From the NCBI RefSeq assembly GCF_023100945.1, contig NZ_CP064689.1, positions 8,600,001-8,664,000 on the forward strand: a DNA stretch of 64,000 nt, given 5' to 3'. How positions within the stretch are numbered: the stretch's first letter is position 1; each line of letters starts with the position of its first letter. The notes below the pieces were generated by a model that was given only the letters and a program-made list of their open reading frames with translations, was not told the DNA's origin and made no database searches. This DNA is from Bradyrhizobium sp. 200. Its GTDB lineage: Bacteria; Pseudomonadota; Alphaproteobacteria; Rhizobiales; Xanthobacteraceae. The position numbers and the translations under genes are program-made. Shown here piece by piece: positions 1 to 8,618 of this stretch.

Positions 1-282
1 GACCAGTTCCAGCACCGCCTTCGGCTGCTCCAGATCGATGTTGCGCGACTTGCAGGCCAAAACGCGGTCGAAGCGCAGCGCCGCGATCGAACGCCGCGGC
101 TCGGTTCCGCCTGACAGCGTCTGCTCCCAGTCCAGCCGGTTCATGCCGACCACCAGCCGCTTTTCGTCCTGCCGCCAGACGATGTCGGACGCCCGGACGC
201 GGGCGTCCTGCACATGGGCCGATATGACCGCGAGATCGTCGGCATCGAGCGCAATCAGTTTGAGCGGATCGGGCGCCGGCAT
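1..282 (-). CDS. DUF2948 family protein (5' part only, gene runs off the window)
   Basis: The minus strand is open from an ATG at 282 to the window edge, giving 94 codons of a protein I recognise as DUF2948. It begins MPAPDPLKLIALDADDL, then carries a basic/acidic body with DIVWRQDEKRLVVGMNRLDWE. The family is usually about 150 residues, so roughly one third is missing beyond position 1. The start lies 18 bp after the murA stop on the same strand, so the two are probably co-transcribed; this murA-DUF2948 pairing is familiar in alphaproteobacteria. A purine-rich stretch (GAGGA) precedes the ATG. The molecular function of the family is not known to me. Confidence 0.8.
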   Translation of the reverse strand, partial: MPAPDPLKLIALDADDLAVISAHVQDARVRASDIVWRQDEKRLVVGMNRLDWEQTLSGGTEPRRSIAALRFDRVLACKSRNIDLEQPKAVLELV

Positions 283-300
283 GAGGTCCTCGATAATCCT

Positions 301-1590
301 CTATTCGCTGATGCGCTGGATCAGCGCGCCGCAGCCTGAGAGTTTTTCCTCAAGCCGTTCGAAACCGCGGTCCAGATGATAGATACGGTTGACCATGGTT
401 TCACCCTCGGCGGCAAGTCCTGCGATGACCAGCGACACCGAGGCGCGCAGGTCCGTCGCCATCACGGGCGCGCCGCGGAGCTTCGCAGTGCCGTCGATGG
501 TCGCGGTCTCGCCGTTGAGCGATATACGCGCGCCGAACCGCGCCAGTTCCTGAACATGCATGAAACGGTTCTCGAAGATCGTCTCGGTGATCTGCGAGGA
601 ACCGCCGGCGCAGGCCATCAGCGCCATCAATTGCGCCTGCAGGTCGGTCGGGAAACCCGGGAACGGCGCGGTCGACACCGTCACCGGCCGGATCCCGGCG
701 CCGTTCCTGGCCACTCGAATACCGTCATTGTTGACGGTGATGAGGGCGCCAGCCTCCGTCAGCACGTCGAGCGCCGACTGCAGCAGTTCGGGCCGCGCGC
801 CCGAAAGCTGCACATCGCCGCCGGTCATGGCGACCGCCATGGCATAGGTGCCGGCCTCGATCCGGTCAGGCAACACGGTATGCCGCGCGCCGTGCAGTTT
901 CGTGACGCCCTCGACCACGATCCGCGGCGTGCCGGCGCCGGTGATGCGCGCCCCCATCTTGTTCAGGCAATCGGCGACGTCGGCGATTTCGGGCTCGCAG
1001 GCCGCGTTGGTGATGATGGTCGTGCCCTTCGCCAGCGTTGCCGCCATCAGCGCGACATGGGTGCCGCTCACCGTCACCTTGGGGAAATCGATCGCAGCAC
1101 CGCGCAGGCCGCCGGGTGCCTTTGCCACCACATAGCCGCCGTCGATGGTGAGCTCGGCGCCGAGTTTTTCCAGCGCCATAATCAGAAGGTCAACCGGCCG
1201 CGTGCCGATGGCGCAGCCGCCCGGCAGGGAGACTTTTGCCTCGTGCATCCGCGCGAGCAGCGGCGCGATCACCCAAAAACTGGCGCGCATCCGCGACACC
1301 AGTTCGTAAGGCGCTGTGGTGTCGATGATGTCGGCCGCCGAAATATGCAGGGTCTGGCCCTGATACTGGCGGTCCCCCGGCCGCTTGCCCGCGGACATGA
1401 TGTCGACGCCGTGGTTGCCGAGGATGCGCTGCAACTGCGCGACGTCGGCCAGCCGCGGCACGTTGTCGAGAATCAGCGTTTCCTCGGTCAGCAGGGCTGC
1501 GATCATCAGGGGAAGCGCGGCGTTCTTCGCGCCCGAGATCGCGATGGTTCCGTTGAGCTTGCTGCCGCCGACAATACGAATGCGGTCCAT
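301..1590 (-). CDS. murA: UDP-N-acetylglucosamine 1-carboxyvinyltransferase
   Basis: MurA transfers enolpyruvate from PEP to UDP-GlcNAc, the first committed cytoplasmic step of peptidoglycan synthesis. The 429-residue product has the usual family length. The N-terminal substrate-binding pair Lys22-Asn23 (SGAKNAALP) is present, as are the catalytic-loop Cys126 ([14 protein letters not shown]), the target of fosfomycin, and the C-terminal DLRAS and IDRG-like ([10 protein letters not shown]) segments. The residue after RPVDL, commonly His, is Leu here. The ATG at 1590 was chosen over an upstream TTG because it has a strong ribosome site (AGGGAGGG) and matches the family N-terminus. It lies upstream of DUF2948 and is probably transcribed with it. 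Confidence 0.97.
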   Translation of the reverse strand: MDRIRIVGGSKLNGTIAISGAKNAALPLMIAALLTEETLILDNVPRLADVAQLQRILGNHGVDIMSAGKRPGDRQYQGQTLHISAADIIDTTAPYELVSRMRASFWVIAPLLARMHEAKVSLPGGCAIGTRPVDLLIMALEKLGAELTIDGGYVVAKAPGGLRGAAIDFPKVTVSGTHVALMAATLAKGTTIITNAACEPEIADVADCLNKMGARITGAGTPRIVVEGVTKLHGARHTVLPDRIEAGTYAMAVAMTGGDVQLSGARPELLQSALDVLTEAGALITVNNDGIRVARNGAGIRPVTVSTAPFPGFPTDLQAQLMALMACAGGSSQITETIFENRFMHVQELARFGARISLNGETATIDGTAKLRGAPVMATDLRASVSLVIAGLAAEGETMVNRIYHLDRGFERLEEKLSGCGALIQRISE

Positions 1591-1674
1591 GCCACCCTCC
1601 CTTGCTGCGCACAAATTATCTGTGTGACGTTTCTGCAAAAGTCGCGATGTTTGCGGCTATTTGATGGGGTTTCT

Positions 1675-1776
1675 GTCATTCCGGGGCGCGCGAAGCGCGA
1701 GCCCGGAATCCATTTCACACCGCCGTTACGGCCCGATGGATTCCGGGTTCAGTCCTGCGGACTGCCCCGGAATGAC
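1675..1776. repeat. Dispersed palindromic intergenic repeat
   Basis: About 100 bp between murA and the upstream gene. The ends are inverted repeats (gtcattccggggc at the left, gccccggaatgac at the right), with inner arms cccggaatccat and atggattccggg. It can fold into a long hairpin. The pattern resembles extragenic repeats common in Bradyrhizobium; that family link is from memory. Confidence 0.75.
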
Positions 1777-1797
1777 GGGAGAGAATGACGAGCTTGG

Positions 1798-2457
1798 CTA
1801 GATCGCGTTGATATCTTCGCTCTCCAGCACCGGCTTCGGATAGCCGTCCCGCGCCACCTTGATCATGGCGCGGCCGAGCTGCTCGCTGGTGGTCATGTAT
1901 TTCGGCGTGGCTCGCACCATCCAGGACAGCAGCGGCGCAGTGACAGCATAGACCGCGTTCACCCAGCCGGTCTTCGACCGGACGCCGTGCAGCGGCTGGA
2001 TGCCGGCGGGCCGGAACATGTAGGCCGCCCTGAACGGCAGCTTGAGCAGATCGTTCTCGGTCTTGCCTTTGACCCGCGCCCATCGCACCGAGCCCTGCTC
2101 GGTGGAATCAGTGCCGCGGCCGGTGACGTAGGTAAACACCATGCCGGGGTTGAGCCGCGCCAGCGTCTTTGCCGCCGCCATGGTGACGTCGTAGGTCAAG
2201 TGCCGGTAGCGCTCCGCATCCATGCCGATCGAGGAGACGCCGAGGCAGAAGAAGCAGGCGTCAAATCCGGCAAGTTGGGATTCGATCTTCGAGAAGTTCG
2301 TGAAATTGTCGTGCACGACTTCGTGCAGCTTGGCGTGCTGCACCCCGGTGGGGCTGCGCCCGACCGCCAGTACTTCCGTGACACTGGCATCGATGAAGCA
2401 TTCGCGCAGGACGCCCTGCCCGACCATGCCGGTGGCGCCGAACAGAATGACCTTCAT
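1798..2457 (-). CDS. NAD(P)-binding SDR-like protein (NAD-dependent epimerase/dehydratase type)
   Basis: The product opens with a Rossmann beta-strand and dinucleotide-binding loop (MKVILFGATGMVGQG, GxxGxxG) and is about 219 residues, typical of short atypical SDR/epimerase-like proteins. A conserved acidic/aromatic patch (YVTGRGTD) and PAGIQPL follow. No complete YxxxK pair is clear, so a reductase reaction cannot be assigned. The ATG at 2457 has GGAG upstream and gives the usual family N-terminus. An alternative ATG at 2478 overlaps the stop of the upstream hydrolase (ATGA) and would add seven residues. Either way it is the second gene of a two-gene operon with the hydrolase. Confidence 0.85.
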   Translation of the reverse strand: MKVILFGATGMVGQGVLRECFIDASVTEVLAVGRSPTGVQHAKLHEVVHDNFTNFSKIESQLAGFDACFFCLGVSSIGMDAERYRHLTYDVTMAAAKTLARLNPGMVFTYVTGRGTDSTEQGSVRWARVKGKTENDLLKLPFRAAYMFRPAGIQPLHGVRSKTGWVNAVYAVTAPLLSWMVRATPKYMTTSEQLGRAMIKVARDGYPKPVLESEDINAI

Positions 2458-2474
2458 GTCAGGGTGAGCTCCGC

Positions 2475-3299
2475 TCATCCCTTGATGAACGCGAGCAGGT
2501 CGGCGTTGATGGTGGCAGCCTCGGTGGTGGGCATGCCGTGCGGAAAGCCCTTGTAGGTCTTCAGCGTGCCGTTCTTCAGCAGCTTTGCCGACAACGGCGC
2601 GGAGTCTTCATACGGCACGATCTGATCGTCGTCGCCATGCATCACCAGCACCGGCACGGTGATCTTCCTGAGGTCTTCGGTGAAATCGGTCTGCGAGAAG
2701 GCGACGATCCCATCGTAATGCGCCTTGGCGCCGCCCATCATGCCCTGTCGCCACCAGTTCTCGATGACGGCTTCGGACGGCTTGGCGCCCGGCCGGTTAT
2801 AGCCGTAGAACGGACCCGACGGCAGCGCGCGATAGAATTCCGAGCGGTTGGCGGCGAGCTGCGCCTGCAGGTCGTCGAACACCGATTTGGGCAATCCGCC
2901 CGGATTGGCCGCGGTCTGCACCATCAGCGGCGGCACGGCGCTGAGGATCGCCGCCTTCGCCACCCGGCTCTCGCCGTGGCGGGCGATATAATGCACCACC
3001 TCGCCGCCGCCGGTGGAATGCCCGACATGAACGGCGTTCTTCAGATCGAGATGGGCGGTCAGCGCCGCGAGGTCGTCGGCATAGTGATCCATGTCGTGGC
3101 CGTCGGCCACCTGGCTGGAGCGGCCATGGCCGCGGCGATCATGGGCGATCACACGGAAACCGTTGTTCAGGAAAAACAGCATCTGCGTGTCCCAGTCGTC
3201 TGATGACAGCGGCCAGCCGTGGCTGAACACGATGGGCTGACCCTTGCCCCAATCCTTGTAGAAGATCTCGACGCCGTCTTTGGTGGTGATGGTGGGCAT
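2475..3299 (-). CDS. Alpha/beta hydrolase, cofactor-free chloroperoxidase/esterase type
   Basis: A 274-residue alpha/beta-hydrolase of the non-heme chloroperoxidase (perhydrolase/esterase) group. The visible catalytic elements are the oxyanion-side HGWPLSS, the HDRRGHGRS strand, the nucleophile Ser95 in GHSTGG, an Asp in HGDDDQIVP and His254 in GFPHGM. There is no signal peptide, so it should be cytoplasmic. Its ATG is preceded by AGGAG, and its stop overlaps a possible start of the downstream SDR gene, indicating co-transcription. The physiological substrate cannot be read from the sequence; perhydrolase activity is a common side reaction of this fold. Confidence 0.93.
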   Translation of the reverse strand: MPTITTKDGVEIFYKDWGKGQPIVFSHGWPLSSDDWDTQMLFFLNNGFRVIAHDRRGHGRSSQVADGHDMDHYADDLAALTAHLDLKNAVHVGHSTGGGEVVHYIARHGESRVAKAAILSAVPPLMVQTAANPGGLPKSVFDDLQAQLAANRSEFYRALPSGPFYGYNRPGAKPSEAVIENWWRQGMMGGAKAHYDGIVAFSQTDFTEDLRKITVPVLVMHGDDDQIVPYEDSAPLSAKLLKNGTLKTYKGFPHGMPTTEAATINADLLAFIKG

Positions 3300-3392
3300 G
3301 GGAATTCTCCTCTTGCTTGGATTGCAGTCAACGGCACTCGATTCGGCAAACCGGCGTTTGCCGAACCGCAGATGACATTCCGTGTAGTTCGG

Positions 3393-3893
3393 TCACGCGG
3401 GGCGGAAGCGCCGCCAAGCGCCGATGATCATGACGGCGAAAAACAGCAGCACGATGCCCTGGGCCACCGCGAAGATCGGCCCGGCGGGCGGGTTGCCCGG
3501 CGCCAGCGCGGTCAGCGCGGGTATCTTGAGGAAGCTCTGAACCACCAGCACGAACACGTTGAGATAAAGCGAGGCCAGGGCGGTGACCACATAGATCCAG
3601 CGCCACGCGCCGGCGAGCTTCATGCCGTACAGCGCGATGCAGGCAATCGCGAGCAGGATCAAGGAGAGGATGCCGAACAGGTGCGACGGCAGCAGCTTTT
3701 CGAACAGCAGCGGCGGAATCACAAAGCCTGTGGCGCTGGTCAAAATGGTGAACAGCAGGAAGATCGCCGTCAATCCCGGCATCCGGTTGGAGCCGAGCAT
3801 TCCGAACATCACGATCAGGCCGGCGACAATGGCAATCAGGCTGATGACCACATGGACCATCACGAACGTCGCCACACTCATACCCAGTATCAT
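3393..3893 (-). CDS. Small integral membrane protein, unknown function
   Basis: A 166-residue protein made almost wholly of hydrophobic helices. I count about five transmembrane segments (near residues 4-28, 37-55, 65-88, 95-115 and 135-158), with short polar loops and a basic C-terminus (WRRFRP). I do not recognise a named family. The ATG at 3893 has GGAGG eight bases upstream; the open frame extends much further but that part is not protein-like. A motif, CGAAAGTAGTAT at 4011, lies about 120 bp upstream and recurs before two transporter genes elsewhere in the window, hinting at shared regulation. Confidence 0.75.
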   Translation of the reverse strand: MILGMSVATFVMVHVVISLIAIVAGLIVMFGMLGSNRMPGLTAIFLLFTILTSATGFVIPPLLFEKLLPSHLFGILSLILLAIACIALYGMKLAGAWRWIYVVTALASLYLNVFVLVVQSFLKIPALTALAPGNPPAGPIFAVAQGIVLLFFAVMIIGAWRRFRPA

Positions 3894-4010
3894 GATGCGC
3901 CCCTCCATTGGAAACTTTCTAAAGGTTACGACGCCGCTCGAAAAATTTCCACACGCATCTCGCGCGGCTTCAACAATGCAGGCATGTGCGCGAAAGGAAT
4001 GACGCACCGG

Positions 4011-4022
4011 CGAAAGTAGTAT
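4011..4022 (+). promoter_or_regulatory. Candidate operator, motif CGAAAGTANWAT (copy 1)
   Basis: CGAAAGTAGTAT in the gap upstream of the minus-strand membrane protein. Near-identical sites lie at 36657 and 40457 upstream of transporter genes. The site reads on the strand opposite to its presumed target gene. Assignment as an operator is inference from recurrence. Confidence 0.4.
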
Positions 4023-4089
4023 GATGCACGAAATATTTGCATCACTGTCACACATGGCGGCAGACAGACGCGACGCCGAATAATTGAAT

Positions 4090-4401
4090 CTAATAGTAGC
4101 GCGGGATCGGCCCGTTGTGCGGCGTCTTGCGGTGCGACAGATCGAACAGGACTTCGTCGACATAGCACCAGCCCCAGCCTTCCGGCGGATCGTAGCCTTC
4201 GATCACGGGATGGCCGGTGGCATGGAAGTGCGCTGACGCGTGCTTGTTCGGCGAATCGTCGCAGCAGCCGACATGGCCGCAGGTGCGGCAGATCCGCAAA
4301 TGCAGCCACTCGCTCCCGCTTTTCAGGCACTCCTCGCAGCCGAGCGCGCTCGGGGTCACCGTTTGAATGCCGGCGATATGGCTGCAGCCCTTTTTCGTCA
4401 C
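4090..4401 (-). CDS. UBP-type zinc finger protein
   Basis: A 103-residue protein consisting essentially of one ZnF-UBP domain. The zinc ligands are visible as Cys6/His8, Cys22-x2-Cys25, Cys38-x2-Cys41, Cys46, His54, His58/His60 and His64. In eukaryotes this fold binds ubiquitin C-termini; bacterial versions are stand-alone and of unknown ligand. The start is a GTG at 4401 with GAGGTG upstream. It sits 49 bp downstream of the cNMP/thioredoxin-reductase-like gene on the same strand. I have seen this pairing in other rhizobia, so a joint redox or signalling role is plausible but unproven. Confidence 0.9.
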   Translation of the reverse strand: MTKKGCSHIAGIQTVTPSALGCEECLKSGSEWLHLRICRTCGHVGCCDDSPNKHASAHFHATGHPVIEGYDPPEGWGWCYVDEVLFDLSHRKTPHNGPIPRYY

Positions 4402-4450
4402 CGCTTCACCTCGCGTGTCTCCGCGTATTGGCGGGCGCCAATACGCCGCA

Positions 4451-6157
4451 TCATAACGACGGCTTCACGGCATCGGCGAGATAGCCATGCAGCGCGGCCA
4501 CCACCTGCGCGCCCTCGCCGATCGCGCCACCAACGCGCTTGACCGAGCCGGCGCGCACGTCGCCGACCGCGAACACGCCGGGCACCGAGGTTTCCAGTGT
4601 CGGCACCGGGCGGCCGAGATTCTGCTCGGACTGCGCCCCCGTCACCACAAAACCCGCCCGGTCGAGCGTCACGCCGCAGCCGTTCAGCCAATGGGTCGCC
4701 GGGTCGGCGCCGACGAACAGAAACAGGCTCCGGACATCGAAATGGTGCTGTTCGGGCGCCAGCCGGCTCTTCCAGCGCACGCGTTCGAGCGTGCCATCCT
4801 CGCCGCCCTCGACCGCAACCACCTCGGCGTTGAAGATCAGTTCGATATTGGGCGCCGCCTCGATGCGCTCGATCAGATAGCGCGACATGCTGGCCCCCAG
4901 CCCGCCGCCGCGGATAATCATGTAGACCTTGCGCGCGTGGCCGGACAAAAACACCGCGGCCTGGCCTGCCGAATTGCCGCCGCCGACCAATACGACGTCC
5001 TGGCCCACGCACAGCTTGGCCTCGATCGGCGAGGCCCAGTACCACACGCCGCGTCCTTCGAATTTCCCGAGATTCTCGATTCCCGGCCGCCGGTAACGCG
5101 CGCCGCTCGCCACCACGATGGATTTGGCGCGGAGCGACTGCCCGCATTCGGTCGCCAGCGCAAACACGCCGTCGCGCTGCGAACAATCCAGCGACCTGAC
5201 ACAAACCGGAATCAGCATGTCCGCGCCGAATTTTTGCGCCTGGGTGTAGGCGCGGCCGGTGAGCGCCTGCCCGGAAATGCCGGTCGGAAATCCCAGATAG
5301 TTTTCAATGCGCGCGCTGGCGCCGGCCTGGCCGCCGAAAGACCGCGCATCGAACACCGCGACCGACAACCCTTCGGATGCGGCATAGACCGCGGTGGCGA
5401 GACCGGCAGGACCGCTCCCGACGACGGCCACGTCGTAGAGCTTCTCATGCGCCTGGTTGGTGATCATCCCCACCGCCAGCGCCAGCGAAGTCTCGGACGG
5501 ATTGCGCAGCACGGTGCCGTCGGGGCACACCACCAGCGGCAGATCGGCGCGCGAGGGCGAGTAGCGCGCGACGAGATCGGCGGCGTCCTTGTCGATTGCG
5601 GGATCGAGCACGTGGTGCGGCTGGCCGTTGCGCACCAGGAAATTCTGCAGCCGCGCCGTGTCGCCGAGCGTAGCCGGGCCGATCAGCACCGGCCCGCCGA
5701 CGCCGCCCTGGATCAGGCTGACCCGGCGCAGGATCAGCGCGCGCATGATGCGCTCGCCGAGCTCGGCTTCCGCGACCAGCAGCGCGCGCAACTGGTCCGG
5801 CGGGATCAGCAGCGTTTCGACGTCGCCCTCGGCATGGCCGTCGACCAGCGCGACGCGGCCGGAGAGCTGGCCGATCTCGGCGAGAAACTGCCCCTCGCCC
5901 TGGTCGATCACCGGGGTGACGTGACCGAGGCCATCGCGCTGGGTGATCGCGACGTGGCCCGACAGCACCACGAACATGCCGGGGCCTGGCTTGCCGGTCT
6001 CGAACAGGGCTTCGCCGTCCTTGTAGGTCCGAAGCTGCCCGAACCGGCGCATCCGCTCGATTTCAAGCGGCGTCAGCGTCGGAAATGTCTGTTCGTGGCG
6101 TGGAAACGCGATCGAAGTCGCGCCGATCGCCGGACCGGCCGTGATGTCTGCACTCAT
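4451..6157 (-). CDS. Cyclic-nucleotide-binding-domain FAD-dependent oxidoreductase (thioredoxin-reductase-like)
   Basis: A 568-residue three-part flavoprotein. Residues about 25-150 form a CRP-like cyclic-nucleotide-binding domain (GPGMFVVLSGHVAI, FLAEIGQLSG). Residues about 160-225 resemble a thioredoxin/glutaredoxin-like fold without a CxxC. Residues 240-560 are a thioredoxin-reductase-type FAD/NAD(P) module with GSGPAG at 247-252, GGGNSAG at 392-398 and a C-terminal FAD-contacting GDVRAGSVKRVG. The redox CxxC expected before the NADPH strand is replaced by WYWASPIEA (372-380), so classical thioredoxin reduction is unlikely. A cyclic-nucleotide-gated NAD(P)H oxidoreductase is the inference. 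It is co-directional with the UBP zinc-finger gene. Confidence 0.93.
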   Translation of the reverse strand: MSADITAGPAIGATSIAFPRHEQTFPTLTPLEIERMRRFGQLRTYKDGEALFETGKPGPGMFVVLSGHVAITQRDGLGHVTPVIDQGEGQFLAEIGQLSGRVALVDGHAEGDVETLLIPPDQLRALLVAEAELGERIMRALILRRVSLIQGGVGGPVLIGPATLGDTARLQNFLVRNGQPHHVLDPAIDKDAADLVARYSPSRADLPLVVCPDGTVLRNPSETSLALAVGMITNQAHEKLYDVAVVGSGPAGLATAVYAASEGLSVAVFDARSFGGQAGASARIENYLGFPTGISGQALTGRAYTQAQKFGADMLIPVCVRSLDCSQRDGVFALATECGQSLRAKSIVVASGARYRRPGIENLGKFEGRGVWYWASPIEAKLCVGQDVVLVGGGNSAGQAAVFLSGHARKVYMIIRGGGLGASMSRYLIERIEAAPNIELIFNAEVVAVEGGEDGTLERVRWKSRLAPEQHHFDVRSLFLFVGADPATHWLNGCGVTLDRAGFVVTGAQSEQNLGRPVPTLETSVPGVFAVGDVRAGSVKRVGGAIGEGAQVVAALHGYLADAVKPSL

Positions 6158-6244
6158 TGTCGCCGCCCAAAAAATAAACAGAACTCGCGGAGGCGAGCCA
6201 TGCCATGCGCGGCGAGCGATCGGGATTTCCCCCTACGCTGCCGG

Positions 6245-6439
6245 CTAAGACTTTTCTCCGCTGCCGTCATCTAGGGAGGCATCGGCGTTTTCGGAAGATG
6301 CACCGCCATCGCTGCGCCCGCGCGCCTGCGACTTCCGCCGCTTGAGATTTTCGCGCAGCGCCAGCTTCAGCCGGTCGCGCCGCGAATCCTTCACATCCGC
6401 GGCGCTCTTTCCCGAAAGCTTGTCTTGATTGTCCTTCAT
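6245..6439 (-). CDS. Small basic hypothetical protein
   Basis: A 64-residue hydrophilic protein beginning MKDNQDKLSGKSAADVK. The central basic segment (RRDRLKLALRENLKRRKSQ) is predicted helical, and the tail is acidic and Ser/Gly-rich (disordered). Similar short proteins with RLKLALRENLKRRK are familiar in Bradyrhizobium genomes, function unknown. The ATG at 6439 was preferred to a GTG at 6457. A nucleic-acid or ribosome-associated role would fit the charge pattern but is speculation. Confidence 0.6.
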   Translation of the reverse strand: MKDNQDKLSGKSAADVKDSRRDRLKLALRENLKRRKSQARGRSDGGASSENADASLDDGSGEKS

Positions 6440-7038
6440 CGTCAGCCCGTCGAACACGCGTTGATCGAAACGGCTTCAGGCGACGCCATCGCCGGAAGAT
6501 GGTGGGTTCGATCATCCCATACTGCAATCGGGCGCCCGGCACATCGGGCGGATGGCCGAACAGCTCTTTCACCGAGGCCGGATCGGGCTGATCGATGCCC
6601 TCGAATTCCTCGGAATGCAGTGGTAGGTGCATCGCTGCACCGGACTCAAAATTGCGAAAACAACCCCATGCAAAGTAGCAATGGGCCTCACGTCATCCGA
6701 AAACGCAAGATCTGGTAGGGCGTGGACTCATGAGAGGCAGCATGCCCGGGATTGGGCCGGGCATCACGAGAATTGGAGCGAGTTGGAGACCAGGCGGCTT
6801 ACGCCACAAATATTCGACAGGCCTGCGCGATCCGCAGTCCGGCCGCTCAGGACGAGATCGGGAACCGGAGTAAGGCCCAAACTTGCCGAATTGCGTGATG
6901 TCGCGATCCTCAGCGCCGGTTTTTCACGATTTTGGGCCCTTTCGGGCCCGCCCGCGTGCTTGCGCCAGAGGGGCCCTTGTGGCAAGAACCGCCCGCCTAG
7001 TGGGCGGCCATTTGGGCCGATTCCCCAATACCGGGCAT
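6440..7038. other. 600-bp gap upstream of the tRNA-Thr gene; no supported gene
   Basis: No convincing coding region was found. It holds a GC-rich hairpin at about 6741-6764 (atgcccgg...ccgggcat), a stretch around 6650-6670 (gaaaacaaccccatgcaa) that I recall as a recurrent Bradyrhizobium intergenic sequence, and a hairpin near 6990-7010 (cgcccgcc...ggcgg) just before the tRNA. A minus-strand frame starting at 6632 overlaps the small basic gene and becomes Arg-rich noise; I do not call it. Confidence 0.5.
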
Positions 7039-7113
7039 GCTGCCGTAGCTCAGTGGTAGAGCACTCCATTGGTAATGGAGAGGTCGACAGTTCAATCCTG
7101 TCTGGCAGCACCA
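7039..7113 (+). tRNA. tRNA-Thr (anticodon GGT)
   Basis: A complete cloverleaf. The acceptor GCTGCCG pairs with TGGCAGC (one G-U). The D-arm contains AGCTCAGTGGTAGAGC, the anticodon stem is CTCCA/TGGAG with loop TTGGTAA giving anticodon GGT, and the T-arm is ACAG-TTCAATC-CTGT. Discriminator A and an encoded CCA follow. It decodes ACC/ACU threonine codons. Its 3' end is the attachment site of the island that follows. Confidence 0.97.
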
Positions 7114-7114
7114 T
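7089..7114 (+). repeat. attL-like repeat (within functional tRNA-Thr)
   Basis: Left copy of the 26-bp direct repeat, covering the T-loop, acceptor strand, CCA and one extra base of tRNA-Thr. Confidence 0.88.
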
Positions 7115-7270
7115 TCCCTCAGCGAAATCAATAAGTTGCAAAAAGTGGAAGAAATCAATTTCCGCAACCTGTGTTAGAATTCTAGAATTTCCGGGGATTT
7201 CCTGCCACCCAAATTTCCACCCCGCTAAGTTTTCTAAGCAAGTTTCTTCCAAGCGATTTCGTCTAAGCAA

Positions 7271-7816
7271 TTGCGCTTAGCGAGGCGCGAATTTTCGGTC
7301 GTGTCTCAGTTTGAAATCTTGTTGGTCGAACATGCGGCAAAGCTCATCGTCGGCTATCCCACCTTCCTTAGTTTCTATCCCCCTCTCGCTAGTCTCCTAT
7401 GGACGCGTTGTCGCTATCTCTCTTCTGCCCTTACCTTCACCTTCTTCGTTCCGCTCTTCGCCTTCGCTGTCTACAACAGCCTAGGCTTTGCTAGCGTGAA
7501 TCTCACTGACGTCACAACCGCAAGAGCAGAACGGGTACTCGCTGCGCCGTTGGTCGGCGTGGAGCGTGATGAGGTTGTTGTCAAAGAACTGGGTTACCAT
7601 TGGGCGTCTTGCGGTGTGGGCGGCGCATTGAACTTCCATTGGAAGACCCTGATGGCTCCGCAGACCGTGATTGACTACATTGTGGTGCACGAACTCTGTC
7701 ACCTGCGACACCGCGATCATTCGGGCGCTTTCTGGAACGAGGTAGACAACGTGTTGCCGCGATACCGGGAGCGGAAGGAATGGCTCAGGCGTAACGGGGC
7801 TGCACTGGATATCTAG
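7271..7816 (+). pseudogene. YgjP/WLM-type metallopeptidase, apparently 5'-truncated
   Basis: The last ~85 residues match the C-terminal zinc-peptidase part of YgjP/DUF45 (M48-like) proteins. VVVKELGYHWASCG and NFHWKTLMAPQ are followed by the metal-binding helix VVHELCHLRHRDH and the terminal FWNEVDNVLPRYRERKEWL. Full-length relatives are about 230 residues with a beta-rich N-terminal part; here the preceding ~95 codons do not resemble it, and no ATG start with a ribosome site is present (only TTG at 7271, GTG at 7301 or GTG at 7496). It lies at the left edge of the tRNA-Thr island, so the 5' end was probably lost by recombination. A short active fragment cannot be excluded because the HExxH motif is intact. 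Confidence 0.65.
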
Positions 7817-8024
7817 GTACTGAATACGACGGACCGGGGCACAGTGCTCATTTAATCGAGATGCTCGGTGAGAGCTGCTCGATGTCCGCTATATCCGATA
7901 GCGTCCATATCTCGCCGCGCAGCAAAATGTCGCCGATATGCAAAATTCATCTCTGAGCAGACTGCTTGGGCCGGAGATTGACAGATTGACTTGGGAAATG
8001 CACGGCAAGCGACGCCGTAGAACC

Positions 8025-8582
8025 CTACTGCACGGGTATGAGATATTGGTCCGCACCAAATGGAGCGTCCATCGTTGAACATGGACCGGGATCGTCGCTC
8101 GTTTGTTGGTTGCTAAACTCCCACCGCTGCCGCCCACCTCTGTTCCAACATATCCGAGTTACAAAGGTACCATATCGCACAATAAACTCACTTTGGTTTT
8201 TGAGAATTATGGGATCAAAAGAGCCTGCATGAGGTACCCAAGACAGTTTGTTTACTCGCACCGGTCGTCCGCTCTGATCCCTCACAACTCCAAACGCAAT
8301 GAGCAAATCTTTTTTCCATCCAACAACGACCCCCATCACGTCCCGCGAACTCAAAGCGACATCGCAATCGACTGTTGGCGTTTTCCCGCCAAACAAATCT
8401 TTGAGCTGAGCGGGTTCAATCCTATGGATCTGAGATCCCTTGTACTCCAGATCATACCAACTATCAGTCTTCCAAATTAAAAAATTCTGATCAGCTTGAG
8501 GGCAATCAGCCTGTTCTACAGCAGATGCGCTCGTTACCAAAACGACCGTAAGCATAAACGCACCCACCGCTCGATATCTCAT
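8025..8582 (-). CDS. Secreted hypothetical protein (island gene 3)
   Basis: A 185-residue product with a clear Sec signal peptide (MRYRAVGAFMLTVVLVTSASA, cleavage expected after ASA). The mature protein contains four Cys (ADCPQ, VDCDV, RICWN, GPCST) and aromatic-rich strands (WKTDSWYDLEYKG, WEFSNQQ). I do not recognise a family. The ATG at 8582 follows GGGGT; an upstream GTG/TTG extension is less likely because the signal peptide starts here. It ends the three-gene minus-strand operon, with its start 36 bp after the hydrolase stop. The A/T-rich sequence points to foreign origin. Confidence 0.75.
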   Translation of the reverse strand: MRYRAVGAFMLTVVLVTSASAVEQADCPQADQNFLIWKTDSWYDLEYKGSQIHRIEPAQLKDLFGGKTPTVDCDVALSSRDVMGVVVGWKKDLLIAFGVVRDQSGRPVRVNKLSWVPHAGSFDPIILKNQSEFIVRYGTFVTRICWNRGGRQRWEFSNQQTSDDPGPCSTMDAPFGADQYLIPVQ

Positions 8583-8618
8583 CTCGCCATTACCCCGTTG
8601 CCGGAAGGCACGCACCGC

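Noticed and set aside
4487..6274. 595-codon plus-strand open frame
   Set aside because: Antisense to the cNMP/thioredoxin-reductase-like gene, whose FAD and NAD(P) motifs are unambiguous.
6267..6632. Minus-strand frame of 121 codons starting MHLPLHSEEFEGID
   Set aside because: The first 50 residues look protein-like, but the frame overlaps the small basic gene and ends in Arg/Ala-rich noise with no ribosome site. A broken upstream gene is possible but cannot be supported.
6764..7270. 168-codon minus-strand open frame spanning the tRNA-Thr gene
   Set aside because: It runs through the tRNA and non-coding flank, has no ribosome site, and its product resembles no family; it is a chance frame.
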